From contig NZ_AWTC01000001.1 of assembly GCF_000497245.1 (NCBI RefSeq), positions 55,678 to 119,677 of the forward strand: a stretch of 64,000 nt of DNA, given 5' to 3'. The notes below the pieces were generated by a model. That model was not told where the DNA came from, searched no databases, and saw nothing but the letters and a program-made list of their open reading frames with translations. The position numbers and the translations under genes are program-made. Of this stretch, positions 33,015 to 42,243 are shown one piece after another (positions within the stretch are counted from its first letter, which is position 1; every line of letters starts with the position of its first letter). Source of the stretch: Sporolactobacillus laevolacticus DSM 442. Its GTDB lineage: Bacteria; Bacillota; Bacilli; Bacillales; Sporolactobacillaceae.

Positions 33015-33593
33015 TTATTTCTGATTTAGAGCTACGAATACATTTTTCAAATGATCTTTAAGTTGCTGAACATAAGAAGTGGCGTCAGGATTCTTAACCA
33101 CATCGTTGAAAGAAATACTTGGCAGTTTTTTTAAGCCAATAAACTCGTGGGTGTAATGGAACGCCGAGAGTACCTCATCCACCGACTGCCCGTTAAAAAA
33201 TGAAGCCGGATTGTTAAAGACCTCAATTGGGGCATTCCAAGTTGTTGATACTAAATAGCTCTTTCCTGTAAGCAATCCGCCTCTGCCGTATTCAGTTCCC
33301 CCCTTATAAAACTGTTTACCGTTATAAATATCTTCAAAATAGCGTTTTAAAACTGCCGGTGCCCCGAACCAGTATATAGGGAATTGGAATAGAACAACAT
33401 CCGCTTTCCCCCATTTCTCATCTTCTTCCTTTACCTCATAACCATCTTTAACCGTTGTTTTCAACAGTTCAAAACCATTGTCTTTAAGATAATCCGCTGC
33501 TGTTTCGGCTAATAAGGTGTTTAGTTCTCCTTTGGATGCATAGTCGTATTGATTGTCTGTACCATTAATAATAAATACCGTTTGTTTTCCCAT
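33015..33593 (-). CDS. NAD(P)H dehydrogenase (quinone), MdaB/flavodoxin-2 family
   Basis: A 192-residue FMN/FAD reductase. VLFQFPIYWFGAPAVLKRYFEDIY is the family's flavin-binding signature, with the later LLTGKSYLVSTTWNAP. Expected to reduce quinones by two electrons. ATG at 33593 lies 8 nt after GGAGG. It follows the SDR gene by 37 nt, and both are divergent from an HxlR regulator, suggesting a quinone/electrophile-stress operon. Confidence 0.9.
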   Translation of the reverse strand: MGKQTVFIINGTDNQYDYASKGELNTLLAETAADYLKDNGFELLKTTVKDGYEVKEEDEKWGKADVVLFQFPIYWFGAPAVLKRYFEDIYNGKQFYKGGTEYGRGGLLTGKSYLVSTTWNAPIEVFNNPASFFNGQSVDEVLSAFHYTHEFIGLKKLPSISFNDVVKNPDATSYVQQLKDHLKNVFVALNQK

Positions 33594-33630
33594 TGCCAGC
33601 CCTCCAAAATTTTTCATCATAGTACACAAA

Positions 33631-34338
33631 TTAGATGAGGTGATGTCCTCCATCAACATGAATAATGTTCCCCGTCATAAAGCCATTTTCCATTGCATGA
33701 ATGGCGCTCTTGGCAACATCTTCAGGCAAACCAACTCTTTCCACAGGTAGTTGTGCCGCTACATTCTGGTAGTACGCGGCTCTATCACTTTCATTCATTG
33801 ACGCGCGTGCCGGTGTGTCGATAATGCCAGGCGAAATAACATTCACACGGATTGGAGCTAATTCCAGTGCCAATGTCTGGCCCAGATTCGCAATCGCTGC
33901 ATTTAACGCCCCGAGCGCTGAAGCTCCAATCATATGCTTGAAAGCGACGACTCCAGAAAACAACACAATTGATCCGCCTTTCCGAATGTTAGGCGCTCCA
34001 TATTTCGCGGCATAATATTGTCCCCAGAATTTATTGTCAAAAAGTTGGCGGGCAGTTATGGTTTCTGTTTCTAAGAATTTACCGCCTCCTGTTTTTGCTG
34101 CTGGAACAGCAAGATGATTTATTTCTCCGATTTTCGCAAAAAAGTCCTTAACGGCGGCTTCGTCTTCAACATCAAGAGAATAATAGGTTACATTCCCAAG
34201 CTGTTTCTGTGCAGCCTTTAATTTGTTTATCGTCCTACCAGCAATAATCACTTCTGCTTCCTTTTGCACGGCTAATTTTGCAATTTCAAAACCGATACCT
34301 GAACTTCCTCCGATAATGACGACACGTTCATTCTTCAT
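33631..34338 (-). CDS. SDR-family protein lacking the Tyr-Lys pair
   Basis: A 235-residue Rossmann-fold protein. The N-terminal IIGGSSGIGFEIAK binds NAD(P). In the active-site helix, where classical SDRs have YxxxK, this protein reads GASALGALNAAIANL, so both Tyr and Lys appear replaced. The C-terminal ISPGIIDTPA and GNIIHVDGGHHL are normal. It may be a binding or sensor protein or use another mechanism. First gene of an operon with the quinone reductase. Confidence 0.85.
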   Translation of the reverse strand: MKNERVVIIGGSSGIGFEIAKLAVQKEAEVIIAGRTINKLKAAQKQLGNVTYYSLDVEDEAAVKDFFAKIGEINHLAVPAAKTGGGKFLETETITARQLFDNKFWGQYYAAKYGAPNIRKGGSIVLFSGVVAFKHMIGASALGALNAAIANLGQTLALELAPIRVNVISPGIIDTPARASMNESDRAAYYQNVAAQLPVERVGLPEDVAKSAIHAMENGFMTGNIIHVDGGHHLI

Positions 34339-34385
34339 GTATTTGCCCCTCCTTACGTGATGATGTTATTATCGTCCCATTAATA

Positions 34386-34426
34386 TACTAAGTAAAGTAT
34401 GGATTTTTATTGAAGTAAGTATACTT
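34386..34426. promoter_or_regulatory. Probable HxlR operator sites in the divergent promoter
   Basis: TACT-N6-AGTA (34386-34399) and the palindrome AAGTATACTT (34417-34426) lie between the SDR and hxlR-type genes. The first matches the TACT-N6-AGTA pattern I recall for YodB/CatR-type HxlR regulators of quinone and electrophile stress. Confidence 0.55.
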
Positions 34427-34468
34427 TTTGTATAAAATGATCTTATCAGTGAATTGGAGGGATTTCTG

Positions 34469-34798
34469 ATGTTCACAAAATTAACCCGAGATTCATCACA
34501 GAATTGTCCGATTGAAGCATCACTTAACTTAATCGGTACAAAGTGGTCTTTTTTAATTATTCGCGAGTTGATGATCGATGGAACACTAAGATATAATCAG
34601 ATACTGAAAAATTTGGAGGGCATCAGCCCGAGAACCTTGTCTGCTAAATTAAAGCTGCTCGAAGAATCAAAGATTATTTCGAAAAGGGTATATGCGGAAG
34701 TTCCCCCTCGTGTCGAATATTCATTAACGGATTTCGGTAAGAAGCTGGAGCCTATCTTTTTGGAACTCAAGAAATTTGGGATCACCTTACAAAAATAA
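34469..34798 (+). CDS. HxlR-family redox-sensing regulator (YodB/HypR-like)
   Basis: A 109-residue winged-helix regulator. NCPIEASLNLIGTKW places a cysteine at residue 12, the position of the quinone-reactive cysteine in YodB-type proteins. The recognition part ISPRTLSAKLKLLEESKII and the wing VPPRVEYSLTDFG are typical. ATG at 34469 is 7 nt after GGAGGG. It is divergent from the SDR/quinone reductase operon, which it probably represses. Confidence 0.92.
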   Translation: MFTKLTRDSSQNCPIEASLNLIGTKWSFLIIRELMIDGTLRYNQILKNLEGISPRTLSAKLKLLEESKIISKRVYAEVPPRVEYSLTDFGKKLEPIFLELKKFGITLQK

Positions 34799-34820
34799 GC
34801 GGTAGGTTTCATGAAAAATA

Positions 34821-34856
34821 GGAACCAGAGTGAAAAAATCGCTCTGGTTCCCTTTT
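34821..34856. terminator. Bidirectional terminator
   Basis: GGAACCAGAG pairs with CTCTGGTTCC around a short AT loop; CCTTTT follows on the plus strand and TATTTTT on the minus strand. It separates the convergent hxlR and P450 genes. Confidence 0.85.
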
Positions 34857-34891
34857 GGATTGTGATAAAATAATTCGTTGGTAAGGCCTTT

Positions 34892-36160
34892 TCAACGTGC
34901 TCTTCGGCTAACTTTACTGATGACGAATCTGCTCTTTGGTAAGGTGGGTATTCTTGATAGATTGATGCTTAGGTCCTGAATGGGTAGTTCATATTCAATC
35001 TGATTGGCTAAATAGTTCAAACTAGCTTCCATTACGTTTATGGTTAACCATTCTCCAGCACAGCGATGACCACGATAACGGTCACCCCCGCCCTGTGGAA
35101 TAAAGTCAAAATTCCCGCCTTTCCAATCGTTAAAGCGTTCCGGATTGAATACATCAGGCTGCTCCCAAATACGCGGATCGTGATTCATTCCATAAATATC
35201 AAGCAAAACCAACGTTTCTCTATTGAATGGATGTTGTTTCCAGGTAAAGTCATGTCTTACCCGGGCTCCGACGAAAGGAGTAAACGGATAAAAACGCCGG
35301 ATTTCCTGTACAAACTGTTGAACAAATTGCCCTTCACCGTGCTGAAGTTTCTCAACGTATTCCGGATGTTCGTGGAGTGCATGTGCGCCAAAGACAATAT
35401 AGGTCGCAATCGCAACAATCGGCCTCAAAATGTTCAGTAATTCAACTGCGGCAATATTGGTTTCCAGTAGTTGCCCATTCAGTTCCTGATGCCATGCAAT
35501 CGTGTATGCTGCTGTTTCTTTTGGCGGGTTAAATTCTCCGCTTCGTATCTTTTCAACGATCTCTTCGATCCATTGTTCAGATCGCGTCCGAGCACCTTTT
35601 CCTTGCCAATGCCTTGGACCGACTGCCCCAAACCCATCAACCATTTTTCCTAAATCGTCCGCCCTTTGCTTGACTTCATCTTCTCTTAGTGGAACACCCG
35701 CCCATTGACAAGAAATTCTACATAGCATCTCTTGAACCTCATCGAAAAGGACCACCTGATCCACTGTTTGCCATTTTACAATCGCTATTTCCCACTGTTT
35801 TTTTGTTAAATCAACGATATCCTTTAAACGTTCATCGCTCATTAAAGACATGAACATGTGCTTTCGATGCTGATGTTCATGTCCGTCTAAGCTTTGAACA
35901 CCTTTTTCACCAGTTAACGTTTTTTGAATTCTCTTAGGCAAGGCCTTCTTTCGTTCAAATTTATCGTTATCATAGAAGATCTCTGCCGCTTCCTTGCCTG
36001 TCATACAGATTACATTTTGAGCAAATAATCGTGTCTGGAAAATATCAGTCTGAAGCCGTTTGCATCTGTTTTGAATAAATAAATAACCTTCAGAGAGTAA
36101 AGACAGACTTTTTTCTAGACCTTCATCTTGTGGAATTTGAACTTTTAGATTCCCGTCCAT
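34892..36160 (-). CDS. Cytochrome P450 CYP152 family, fatty-acid peroxygenase
   Basis: A 422-residue soluble P450 closely patterned on P450-BSbeta of B. subtilis. It uses hydrogen peroxide to hydroxylate fatty acids at the alpha/beta carbons. The heme cysteine is C367 in the loop FIPQGGGDRYRGHRCAGEW. The acid-pair arginine and proline of CYP152 are present as LRPIVA (R246, P247) in place of the acid/alcohol pair of ordinary P450s, so no reductase is needed. It is a single gene bounded by its own terminator. Confidence 0.95.
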   Translation of the reverse strand: MDGNLKVQIPQDEGLEKSLSLLSEGYLFIQNRCKRLQTDIFQTRLFAQNVICMTGKEAAEIFYDNDKFERKKALPKRIQKTLTGEKGVQSLDGHEHQHRKHMFMSLMSDERLKDIVDLTKKQWEIAIVKWQTVDQVVLFDEVQEMLCRISCQWAGVPLREDEVKQRADDLGKMVDGFGAVGPRHWQGKGARTRSEQWIEEIVEKIRSGEFNPPKETAAYTIAWHQELNGQLLETNIAAVELLNILRPIVAIATYIVFGAHALHEHPEYVEKLQHGEGQFVQQFVQEIRRFYPFTPFVGARVRHDFTWKQHPFNRETLVLLDIYGMNHDPRIWEQPDVFNPERFNDWKGGNFDFIPQGGGDRYRGHRCAGEWLTINVMEASLNYLANQIEYELPIQDLSINLSRIPTLPKSRFVISKVSRRAR

Positions 36161-36404
36161 TCGATTAATCTTCTCCTTATATGACAGCCTTTTGATTCAC
36201 AAATTTTAATAGTATCGGTATGTACATATTCGCTTGGAATTATTCACACGCCGTAATGCAAAGACTGTTTTTCATATATGGAATACATCGTTTCAAATTA
36301 TGTTGATTACTCCTTGCGACAGAGAATAAGATGTATTTCCCAAAGCACTTATATTCTCGGCAGGACGAGGCCGTATTTCGTTCCGGGAGGTACAAGATAT
36401 AAGA

Positions 36405-37073
36405 TCAGCTTTCAAAAGAAATAGTTCCATTCGAATGAGCACGCACAGTGATTCCCTGGCTTAGTTCTACAGTAACGGGAAATGCACCGGAAACTTTATT
36501 AGAGAAGAACCACGTTCTATTAACAGGTCCAAGTAAAAAATATCCTTTAAAATCCCCCATAAAATTAAGCCCTTTTTCATTCAAGGGTTTATTATCTAGT
36601 GGTTTAAAGCCTTGATTTAATAGTTTTTTACCTTCCACCAAAACATCATTAACAGTTAGATTAATTTCGCTGATATTAATGACATCATCAATGGAAAAGT
36701 CCTCTTTTCTACTTATGCAGCTTTTTCGCCCGATGAATTCAACAACGTTTCCTGCCGAATCATAAAAGTAAAAAGACCTAGCATTCAGAAATTCAAAATA
36801 GACTTCATCATCCCCCCCTTCCGTGTTTAAGGGCACTTTTGACTGTATCCATTCTTTCGCCGATTTAAATAAGGTTCCAGGAATAGTAAAAGCAAAATGG
36901 TAGACAGGAGTTTTATTTAATGCACATGGTTTGAAAGCCAGCTTACTGCTCCCAATTTTCAGGATTAATTCGTCTGAGCTTTCTTTTTCAACTTCAAAAC
37001 CTAACACTTCTGAATAAAATTTCTTAAGCTTTTTTAGCTGATCCGTACAAAGAGTTACCTTCGCAATATTCAT
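36405..37073 (-). CDS. VOC (glyoxalase/dioxygenase fold) family protein
   Basis: A 222-residue protein with one clear VOC domain (residues 1-120: IAKVTLCTDQLKKLKKFYSEVLGF at the start, FYFYDSAGNVVEFIGR at the end) and a second, divergent half with SEINLTVNDV and PVTVELSQG. The metal ligands are not obvious. Role unknown; detoxification or antibiotic resistance are common in the family. ATG at 37073 with GAGGG 6 nt upstream. Confidence 0.8.
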   Translation of the reverse strand: MNIAKVTLCTDQLKKLKKFYSEVLGFEVEKESSDELILKIGSSKLAFKPCALNKTPVYHFAFTIPGTLFKSAKEWIQSKVPLNTEGGDDEVYFEFLNARSFYFYDSAGNVVEFIGRKSCISRKEDFSIDDVINISEINLTVNDVLVEGKKLLNQGFKPLDNKPLNEKGLNFMGDFKGYFLLGPVNRTWFFSNKVSGAFPVTVELSQGITVRAHSNGTISFES

Positions 37074-37104
37074 ACTCATCCCTCTTTCAGTCATTTATTA
37101 GATG

Positions 37105-37133
37105 AAAAAGAGCGAGACAGAAACATCTCGCTC
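37105..37133 (-). terminator. Terminator of the sedolisin gene
   Basis: GAGCGAGA (37110-37117) pairs with TCTCGCTC (37126-37133); on the minus strand five T follow (37109-37105). It sits between the sedolisin stop and the ribosome site of the VOC gene. Confidence 0.85.
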
Positions 37134-37185
37134 GTTGCAATTGATCAATCTCATTGTTCAGCATTCTCTATAATGTTCAAAGTAA

Positions 37186-38799
37186 TTAATGAAAAAGACT
37201 AGAAAGCCTCGTACCAATGGGGCTTCCCATTCCAGTGCATGCATCCCATCCAGCATGGGCGTCATAAGCGTCGGCTTCCCGGCTCGAATCATTGTTTCCA
37301 ATCGTAATATCTCGCAGAGATGATCGAGTGGAATCCTCGTAGAGTATTGAGTTCATAAAACCAATCGGATGGCCAAGATTCTGATTGATCAGCGCAATCA
37401 GTCCCGCCCAAAGGGGTGCAACAGCACTTGTCCCGCCAATTACAGTCCGCTGTCCGTCTACCAATATCTGGTACCCGGTCACAGGATCCGCATTACCGGC
37501 TACATCAGGCACTCCTCGTCCTGACTTTGCACCCGGATTAGCCGAAAGCGGTACTTGTGCGTTCGTTTGCCACTCAGGCAAATTGAAGTACTCACTGACT
37601 CCACCTCCTGTGCTGCTATTTGGTCCGTTATTCCAGACGGTTTCGTTATTTATGGTAGAACCGCTCCCTACCAGACGCGTGCCGCCGCAAGAAAGAATGT
37701 TCGGACTGGATGCGGGAAAATCAACATGAACCAAACCATCATTGACACCATCAGAAGAACCGCGATCACCCGCTGCACTGCAAATGGTCACCCCAAGTGC
37801 CCGTGCATCCTGAAACGCGCGATCCATCGCTTTCATCGCCTGCTGTGTCCAGTTACTTTCCGAACTTCCCCAGCTGATCGAAATGACCGATGGTTTGTTC
37901 TTATTATCGTGAATGGCCGTATTGATAGCATTTAGAAAACCCGCATCGGTATTTGAGGCAAAATATACTGCGATTTTCACACCTGGAGCGACCGCTCCTG
38001 CGACCTCAATATCTAGGACAACTTCTCCATCCGGACCACTGGGATCCCCAGTCGGTTGATTGCCAACGTCATTTACTTGCACTTCAACAACATCCGGTGC
38101 ATCAAGAGACAATCCTGAGAAATACTCCCTCAATTCATCAGTTTTATAACCGCCGCCAAGCTCAATAATGCCGATACATTGTTCATTTGCGCTGATGTCT
38201 GAAGGAAAGCTGTAAAGCTGGGCAACCTGTGCAGGGGTGTACGATTGTCTCGCTTGACGACTTTGTATGGTTTGATCCGTTTCATGAAGAATCTGGAAAT
38301 GTGTGCTCACTTGAGGGCGATTGTCGAGACCGAAGATACTTTCGACAATCCCATCGAGTTCTTGAGGAATCTTAACAGAACCGCTGTGTCCACGATAGGT
38401 AAAATTAGGGTGTTTAAATTGCTGTAATTGAATGCCGAACGCTCGATTAAAATCGGCTGTCTTTCCGGAAAGAATCATCGTACCTGCGGCAATATTGACC
38501 TCTTTCACTTTTAAACGATGTGCGTTCGCAAAGATTTCCACTTTGTTTAGGTCTTCCTGTTTTGCACCATAAGTACTGACGAAATCTTCCCGACTTAGAG
38601 AATTCCCTTTATTTTCAGCAATAAAATGGCTGATCGAAGGCCGGTGTACGAGAATAGTGACTGTCATCTCTTTGTTCGGATCTGCAGGACCAATTTGATG
38701 GGCATTGGCCAACTGATGACGCTCACTCTGAGGCAACGGTATTTCATGCGAAGGTTCCTGTCCATATTGTCTGTTCAACAAATGATCATCCTTATTCAT
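37186..38799 (-). CDS. Sedolisin (S53) acid protease, kumamolisin-type
   Basis: A 537-residue zymogen of a serine-carboxyl peptidase active at acid pH. The prodomain spans about residues 1-190 and the catalytic domain starts near SYTPAQVAQLYSFP. Catalytic residues are E259 and D263 (DGEVVLDIEVAG), oxyanion aspartate D345 (SAAGDRGSS) and nucleophile S458 (GGTSAVAPLWAG). The C-terminal DITIGNND...AHAGWDACTGMGSP forms the calcium site. No ordinary signal peptide is seen, as with kumamolisins, which are nevertheless found extracellularly. It suggests an acid-tolerant host. Confidence 0.96.
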   Translation of the reverse strand: MNKDDHLLNRQYGQEPSHEIPLPQSERHQLANAHQIGPADPNKEMTVTILVHRPSISHFIAENKGNSLSREDFVSTYGAKQEDLNKVEIFANAHRLKVKEVNIAAGTMILSGKTADFNRAFGIQLQQFKHPNFTYRGHSGSVKIPQELDGIVESIFGLDNRPQVSTHFQILHETDQTIQSRQARQSYTPAQVAQLYSFPSDISANEQCIGIIELGGGYKTDELREYFSGLSLDAPDVVEVQVNDVGNQPTGDPSGPDGEVVLDIEVAGAVAPGVKIAVYFASNTDAGFLNAINTAIHDNKNKPSVISISWGSSESNWTQQAMKAMDRAFQDARALGVTICSAAGDRGSSDGVNDGLVHVDFPASSPNILSCGGTRLVGSGSTINNETVWNNGPNSSTGGGVSEYFNLPEWQTNAQVPLSANPGAKSGRGVPDVAGNADPVTGYQILVDGQRTVIGGTSAVAPLWAGLIALINQNLGHPIGFMNSILYEDSTRSSLRDITIGNNDSSREADAYDAHAGWDACTGMGSPIGTRLSSLFH

Positions 38800-39139
38800 G
38801 ATTATTCACCTCTGTATTGAATTGATTTCAATTTACCACCGTTTTCTTTGTTTTTCATGGTGCTTTCGTTTGAAATTGCAAAAAAATCTGAACGAAAATG
38901 GTTCAAAATCATTCCCCAGATCTGAAATTCCCGCACCGGAATGTACGTTCCTATTATATCAACAAAAGGTTAATATAGAAAGAATAAAACTCTAAATAAT
39001 CTGAAATTGTTTTAAATAAACCCTAGAGAAGTATAGAATACCTTCAAAGAACGACATACAAATCTGCAAACGAGATTTTCCTCTCTGAATATGGCATACT
39101 GAGACAAGCGCCATAAGAAACAAAACGGAGGAATTAATC
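38800..39139. other. Divergent intergenic region, sedolisin / HesB-like gene
   Basis: A 340-bp AT-rich region that must hold the promoters of both neighbours. I see a GGAGG-type site (ACGGAGGAATTAATC) before 39140 but no strong hairpin, repeat or consensus promoter. Confidence 0.4.
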
Positions 39140-39442
39140 ATGAAATGCAAAATCAATCGAAATGCCGCAAAAGTTATGAAAACAATGCTTGAAAACGAAG
39201 ATGCAAAAGGACAGATGCTTCGCGTCATAGTGACTGAGCATCATGGAGACCACGCCCATTATGCGCTGACTTACGGAACACCCACAGAGCATGATGAAAT
39301 TGTTCACACAGACAAAGAAATTGACGTGCTCTTAGATAAACGTGAGGAGCTCCTTGATGGGATATGGATCCAATTTTTTTATGTTCCGGAACCAGGATTT
39401 GAAATCAATAATCCAACAAAAGGACATCACCATCATTTTTAA
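39140..39442 (+). CDS. HesB/IscA-fold protein (YneR-like) without the cysteines
   Basis: A 100-residue protein with the HesB/IscA fold: INRNAAKVMKTMLENEDAKGQMLRVIV at the start and DGIWIQFFYVPEPGFEINNP at the end, as in B. subtilis YneR. The three cysteines that A-type iron-sulfur carriers use are absent (only C3 exists). The protein instead carries histidines: HHGDHAH in the middle and the natural tail GHHHHF. Metal binding by histidine is possible; iron-sulfur transfer is doubtful. Confidence 0.75.
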   Translation: MKCKINRNAAKVMKTMLENEDAKGQMLRVIVTEHHGDHAHYALTYGTPTEHDEIVHTDKEIDVLLDKREELLDGIWIQFFYVPEPGFEINNPTKGHHHHF

Positions 39443-39449
39443 CTCGATT

Positions 39450-40166
39450 TCACTTAGCTAATTGATGTTTGTTATATTTTTCCAAAAATTCAACAATCAA
39501 TTGAATAACCGTGTCAACATCACGATCCCGGCAAATATGATGCCTTGAAAACGGAAGATAGTGCAACTCTTTTTCTTTTGATGAAACTTCTCGATAAATC
39601 AGTTTTGAACTTTTCGGATCTACGGTTTCATCCTTTTCTCCATGAATGATACAAATCGGGATAGAAATATGTTGAAAGATCCGTTTTGCATGACGGACAA
39701 CCCTTTGAAATTGGAATAGATTATAAATGGGGATAAAACGGAAGAATGATCGATCATTGAGAATCATGTGCTCAGAAAATGATCGATTATTTTTATTGAG
39801 TTGAAAAAGTGTTTCCAGCCTCATCCTTAACACATGAGGCGTAAGTACATAGACTGCCGGAGAAAGTAACGCTAAGGTTGATATCTGATATCGACAGGCA
39901 ACAATAGAAGCGATCATCGCGCCCATTGAAAATCCAATCAAATGAACTTCTTTATTTTTTTCAATTGCATTTTCAACAATTTTGTCAATCATTTGCAGCC
40001 AATCCATTGCAGTAATTTTCTCCATTCGTTCCTTGTTAATACTGTGCCCCGGTAACAAGGGCGTCACGACTTCGTAACCCATTCGCTCCAAGGCATGTGC
40101 TAATGGTTCCACTTCCCACGGGCTTCCGGCAAACCCATGAATAATAACACATAACTCTTGATGCAT
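39450..40166 (-). CDS. Alpha/beta hydrolase, carboxylesterase type
   Basis: A 238-residue cytoplasmic hydrolase. The N-terminal IIHGFAGSPWEVEPLA is the oxyanion region, the nucleophile serine lies in GFSMGA (about residue 99), the acid in HGEKDETVDP and the histidine in SRHHICRDRD, matching small monoacylglycerol/carboxylesterases (Est30-like). Convergent with the HesB-like gene with only 7 bp between stops. Confidence 0.88.
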   Translation of the reverse strand: MHQELCVIIHGFAGSPWEVEPLAHALERMGYEVVTPLLPGHSINKERMEKITAMDWLQMIDKIVENAIEKNKEVHLIGFSMGAMIASIVACRYQISTLALLSPAVYVLTPHVLRMRLETLFQLNKNNRSFSEHMILNDRSFFRFIPIYNLFQFQRVVRHAKRIFQHISIPICIIHGEKDETVDPKSSKLIYREVSSKEKELHYLPFSRHHICRDRDVDTVIQLIVEFLEKYNKHQLAK

Positions 40167-40377
40167 GAATATTCCTCCCTAAATTCAGGCAAAAATTACT
40201 TCGCCTCTGATTTATCTTGATCGAATAGAACTGAAGAATACACCTCTAGTCTGCCGGTGTCACCGATGGATCATACAAAAAAAGGTAAGAAAATCGAAAA
40301 AATCCTGACCGTTTCGGATACAGGCGAATAATCAGGAAATGATAATGAACAACATGGACAAGATGAGGTGATCTGAT

Positions 40378-41169
40378 ATGCCATTCATGATGACGAACGG
40401 TTGCAAACTTTATTACTCGATTGTCGGTCAGGGGATACCTATTCTCTTTATTCACCCTCCTCTTCTGACACATTTTAATTTTGAGTATCAGGTAAAGGAA
40501 TTATCCTCGAGTTACCAGATTATTACTTTCGATATCCGAGGACATGGAAGAAGTTCATCTTCCCAGCAATCTTTGACTTACCCGCTGATTGCGGATGATA
40601 TGAAACGGTTATTAGATCATCTCAACATTGAAAAAGCCTATATTTGCGGTTATTCAACAGGAGGCACTATTGCTCTTGAATTTCTATTGAAGTATTCTGA
40701 GCGGGCAAAGGGAGCAATACTGATCAGCGGATTGTCTGAAATCAGTGATTGGTCATTAAGAAGCAAAATTATACTTGCGAGGACTCTTATCCGATTCAAG
40801 GCGCGATCCGTTTTGGCTTTATACATTTCCGGAACCAATATGGATACACTGGCCTCATTCTGGAACATGGTTAAAGAACAACAAAATGGAAGCGCCAAAA
40901 ATATTGAAGAATATTATCAGTACAGCTTGTCCTATAATTGTACTGGACAATTGGCAAACATAAAAATTCCAGTATTATTAGTCTACGGGCTAGCCGATCA
41001 GGGCTTTTTTCGCTACGCCAAGTTGCTGCATGACAAATTACCTCACAATGAATTGAAATGGATTCCGGGTGTCAAGCATCAAATTCCAACAAAAGCCGCG
41101 TCTGAGTTAAATGGTTTTATTGAGCAATTTATTAATGCGCAGCAAGAACAAAAAGAAAACGAACACTGA
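40378..41169 (+). CDS. Alpha/beta hydrolase
   Basis: A 263-residue hydrolase of the AB_hydrolase-1 type. ILFIHPPLLTHFNF provides the oxyanion region, GHGRSS the following loop, the nucleophile serine is in GYSTGGTIA (about residue 97), the acid near GLADQGF and the histidine in GVKHQIP. Haloperoxidase- or 3-oxoadipate lactonase-like enzymes share this layout; the substrate is unknown. ATG preceded by GAGGTGAT. Confidence 0.88.
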   Translation: MPFMMTNGCKLYYSIVGQGIPILFIHPPLLTHFNFEYQVKELSSSYQIITFDIRGHGRSSSSQQSLTYPLIADDMKRLLDHLNIEKAYICGYSTGGTIALEFLLKYSERAKGAILISGLSEISDWSLRSKIILARTLIRFKARSVLALYISGTNMDTLASFWNMVKEQQNGSAKNIEEYYQYSLSYNCTGQLANIKIPVLLVYGLADQGFFRYAKLLHDKLPHNELKWIPGVKHQIPTKAASELNGFIEQFINAQQEQKENEH

Positions 41170-41227
41170 GCTTTCTTCGAAGGAGAATTTGACAAATTTT
41201 CGTTCTCACAAGCATTACAATATTCGG

Positions 41228-41653
41228 TTATTTTAATAGTCGATTAAATACTTTTTGCCATTTTGTATTCTCATAGCCCATTTGAGAATAAAATAGATGT
41301 GCTTTTTCTCTCGTCCCGCCTGATCGTACTCTAAGCTCTGAATATCCCTTTTCAATGGCCCATTTCTCACAGTGTTCAATCAGCGATTTCCCGATACCCA
41401 GACGTCTATGCCGACTATCAACAACTATTCCCCCGAGTTCAGCATATATCCCTTCTAGCAGATGTTTACCGAAGACATGTGCCCAACCACCAACCAAACC
41501 TTTCTGATCTTCGTAAACAAATAATCCATGATCCGGGTTATCTAAAATATACTGAAGTCGTTTCTTGATGTCTGTTTCTTCCACTTCATAACCAAGTTGA
41601 GAACAAAGATCGCTAAGTTTCTTAACATCAGACGTTTTGGCTATTCTAATCAC
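41228..41653 (-). CDS. GNAT-family N-acetyltransferase
   Basis: A 141-residue acetyltransferase. Motif A is GGIVVDSRHRRLGIGKSLIEHCEKWA, followed by LRVRSGGTREKAHLFYSQMGY, typical of aminoglycoside/peptide acetyltransferase-like GNATs. First of four GNAT genes within about 2.7 kb; the substrate is unknown. Confidence 0.88.
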   Translation of the reverse strand: MIRIAKTSDVKKLSDLCSQLGYEVEETDIKKRLQYILDNPDHGLFVYEDQKGLVGGWAHVFGKHLLEGIYAELGGIVVDSRHRRLGIGKSLIEHCEKWAIEKGYSELRVRSGGTREKAHLFYSQMGYENTKWQKVFNRLLK

Positions 41654-41724
41654 GTAAACGCTCTCCTTTTCAGAGGCACATGCATTATTTTTGTATCATT
41701 GACTTATGCAAACTAAGGTTTGAA

Positions 41725-42132
41725 TTAAATCCATTTCTCCATAAAAATTAATTCGTCTCTTTTGTACGCTTGCTTTTCATAGAAGCTCTGAACCCCTTTG
41801 TTGCTTGGTTCGATCAGTAGATTAACTTTTTCACATCCTTCTTTTCTGAAGCGTTTTTCTAGTTCTATGATCATTGCTTGCCCTATTTTTCTCCCCTGAT
41901 ATTCCGGATCAACCGCCAAATGATTTATCCATCCTCTTCTTCCGTCGTAGCTTCCCATCACCACACCGATGATTTGATGATCTTCCTCCGCAACAAAGAA
42001 TAACTCAGAATCTCTCTTTAATTTTTTCTTCAATCCTTCAGAAGTGTCTGAAGGTGACAGAATTAATCCGGCTTTTCTCCATAAAGAAATAACTGAATCA
42101 AAATCATTCAATGTAAACGTTCGAAATTTCAT
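41725..42132 (-). CDS. GNAT-family acetyltransferase, YpeA-like
   Basis: A 135-residue protein matching the YpeA group: FRTFTLNDFDSVISLWRKAGL at the N-terminus, motif A NHLAVDPEYQGRKIGQAMIIELE, and VNLLIEPSNKGVQSFYEKQAYKRDE at the end. ATG at 42132, 8 nt after GGAGG. Confidence 0.88.
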   Translation of the reverse strand: MKFRTFTLNDFDSVISLWRKAGLILSPSDTSEGLKKKLKRDSELFFVAEEDHQIIGVVMGSYDGRRGWINHLAVDPEYQGRKIGQAMIIELEKRFRKEGCEKVNLLIEPSNKGVQSFYEKQAYKRDELIFMEKWI

Positions 42133-42243
42133 AATAAAATCCTCCAATAATAAAATGTTTAGATGCATTTGTGATCATAGAAATTCTGACATATCTAACA
42201 CTTTCTTCGAGTTTGTCAGAGTATTCACAGCTTTACCTTTTAG

